This document shows, piece by piece, positions 63,957 through 64,000 of a stretch of DNA of 64,000 nt. Source of the stretch: an uncultured Blautia sp. Lineage in GTDB: Bacteria; Bacillota; Clostridia; Lachnospirales; Lachnospiraceae. Made by a program: the position numbers and the translations under genes. Location of the stretch: contig CAKROE010000001.1 in assembly GCA_934371915.1 (NCBI GenBank), positions 59,139-123,138 of the forward strand. Direction: 5' to 3'. Numbering within the stretch: position 1 is the first letter of the stretch; every line of letters begins with the position of its first letter. Under the pieces are notes generated by a model, which worked only from the letters and a program-made list of their open reading frames with translations, ran no database searches and was not told the DNA's origin.

Positions 63957-64000
63957 GCGCTTTTAGCTCAGTTGGTAGAGCACCTGACTCTTAATCAGGG
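63957..64000 (+). tRNA. tRNA-Lys (CTT anticodon), partial
   Basis: The gene begins with acceptor strand GCGCTTT, then TAGCTCAGTTGGTAGAGC of the D-arm and the anticodon stem CCTGA/TCAGG with CTCTTAA loop, anticodon CTT. It is cut by the right edge at base 44 of the molecule. More tRNA genes may follow outside the window. Confidence 0.95.

Overview
The window looks like chromosomal DNA of an obligately anaerobic, Gram-positive gut-type Clostridium relative, most likely a member of the Lachnospiraceae. The evidence is a fused acetyl-CoA carboxylase AccD-AccA, paired GlgC/GlgD, an archaeal/V-type ATPase operon, reverse rubrerythrins beside a PerR-type regulator, a T-box leader on metG, and several secreted surface proteins (BspA-like leucine-rich repeats, Ig-like domains, transglutaminase-like proteins with wall-binding-type repeats). 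Species cannot be named from sequence reading alone.

Layout. 1-1.9 kb: end of a fatty-acid synthesis operon (accC tail, accDA). 2-6.6 kb: a complete ABC importer (binding protein, two permeases, ATPase) ending in a glycerophosphodiester phosphodiesterase, suggesting glycerophosphodiester scavenging. 6.7-9.1 kb: ftsH and a DUF308 membrane protein. 9.2-13 kb: a secreted beta-helix-like protein followed by its probable two-component system. 13.1-15.9 kb: a large membrane HD-GYP/GGDEF protein whose HD histidine is Tyr and which ends in a degenerate second GGDEF-like domain. 16-18.3 kb (minus): glgC-glgD for glycogen synthesis. 18.6-20.1 kb (minus): TagGH-type polysaccharide exporter. 20.4-22.7 kb: rpmG-secE-nusG-rplK-rplA, closed by a terminator without rplJL. 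22.9-27.1 kb: a D,D-carboxypeptidase and three secreted transglutaminase-like paralogues with an HD hydrolase gene among them. 27.2-34.3 kb: an HTH regulator, a small Ser/Thr kinase with a zinc-ribbon beta-helix membrane protein, a 1151-residue BspA-like protein and a small Ig-like secreted protein. 34.3-37.4 kb (minus): a DUF4143 ATPase and an oxidative-stress operon rbr-perR-rbr. 37.5-40.9 kb: a VanRS-like two-component system. 40.9-42.6 kb: noncoding DNA with long palindromes, feoA (minus) and a T-box leader. 42.6-48.1 kb: metG, moaC-moaA-moaB, a MOSC protein and tatD. 48.3-53.6 kb: another long palindrome, a CapA-like phosphoesterase (minus), a MarR regulator, a DUF885 peptidase-like protein (minus) and trxB. 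53.7-53.8 kb: a cluster of DnaA boxes. 54-62.6 kb (minus): a nine-gene V-type ATPase operon. 62.9-64 kb: trmB, a possible 59-codon gene and the start of tRNA-Lys(CTT).

The most unusual structure is a family of three long (about 207-251 nt) imperfect palindromes at 40979-41188, 41339-41589 and 48298-48504. Their arms differ from copy to copy but remain self-complementary, and all carry nearly the same approximately 20-nt apex. All lie in gaps between convergent genes. Other points of interest are the two-component locus whose sensor resembles its secreted neighbour in composition, the degenerate HD-GYP/GGDEF protein, the DnaA-box cluster and the near-identical rubrerythrins around perR.
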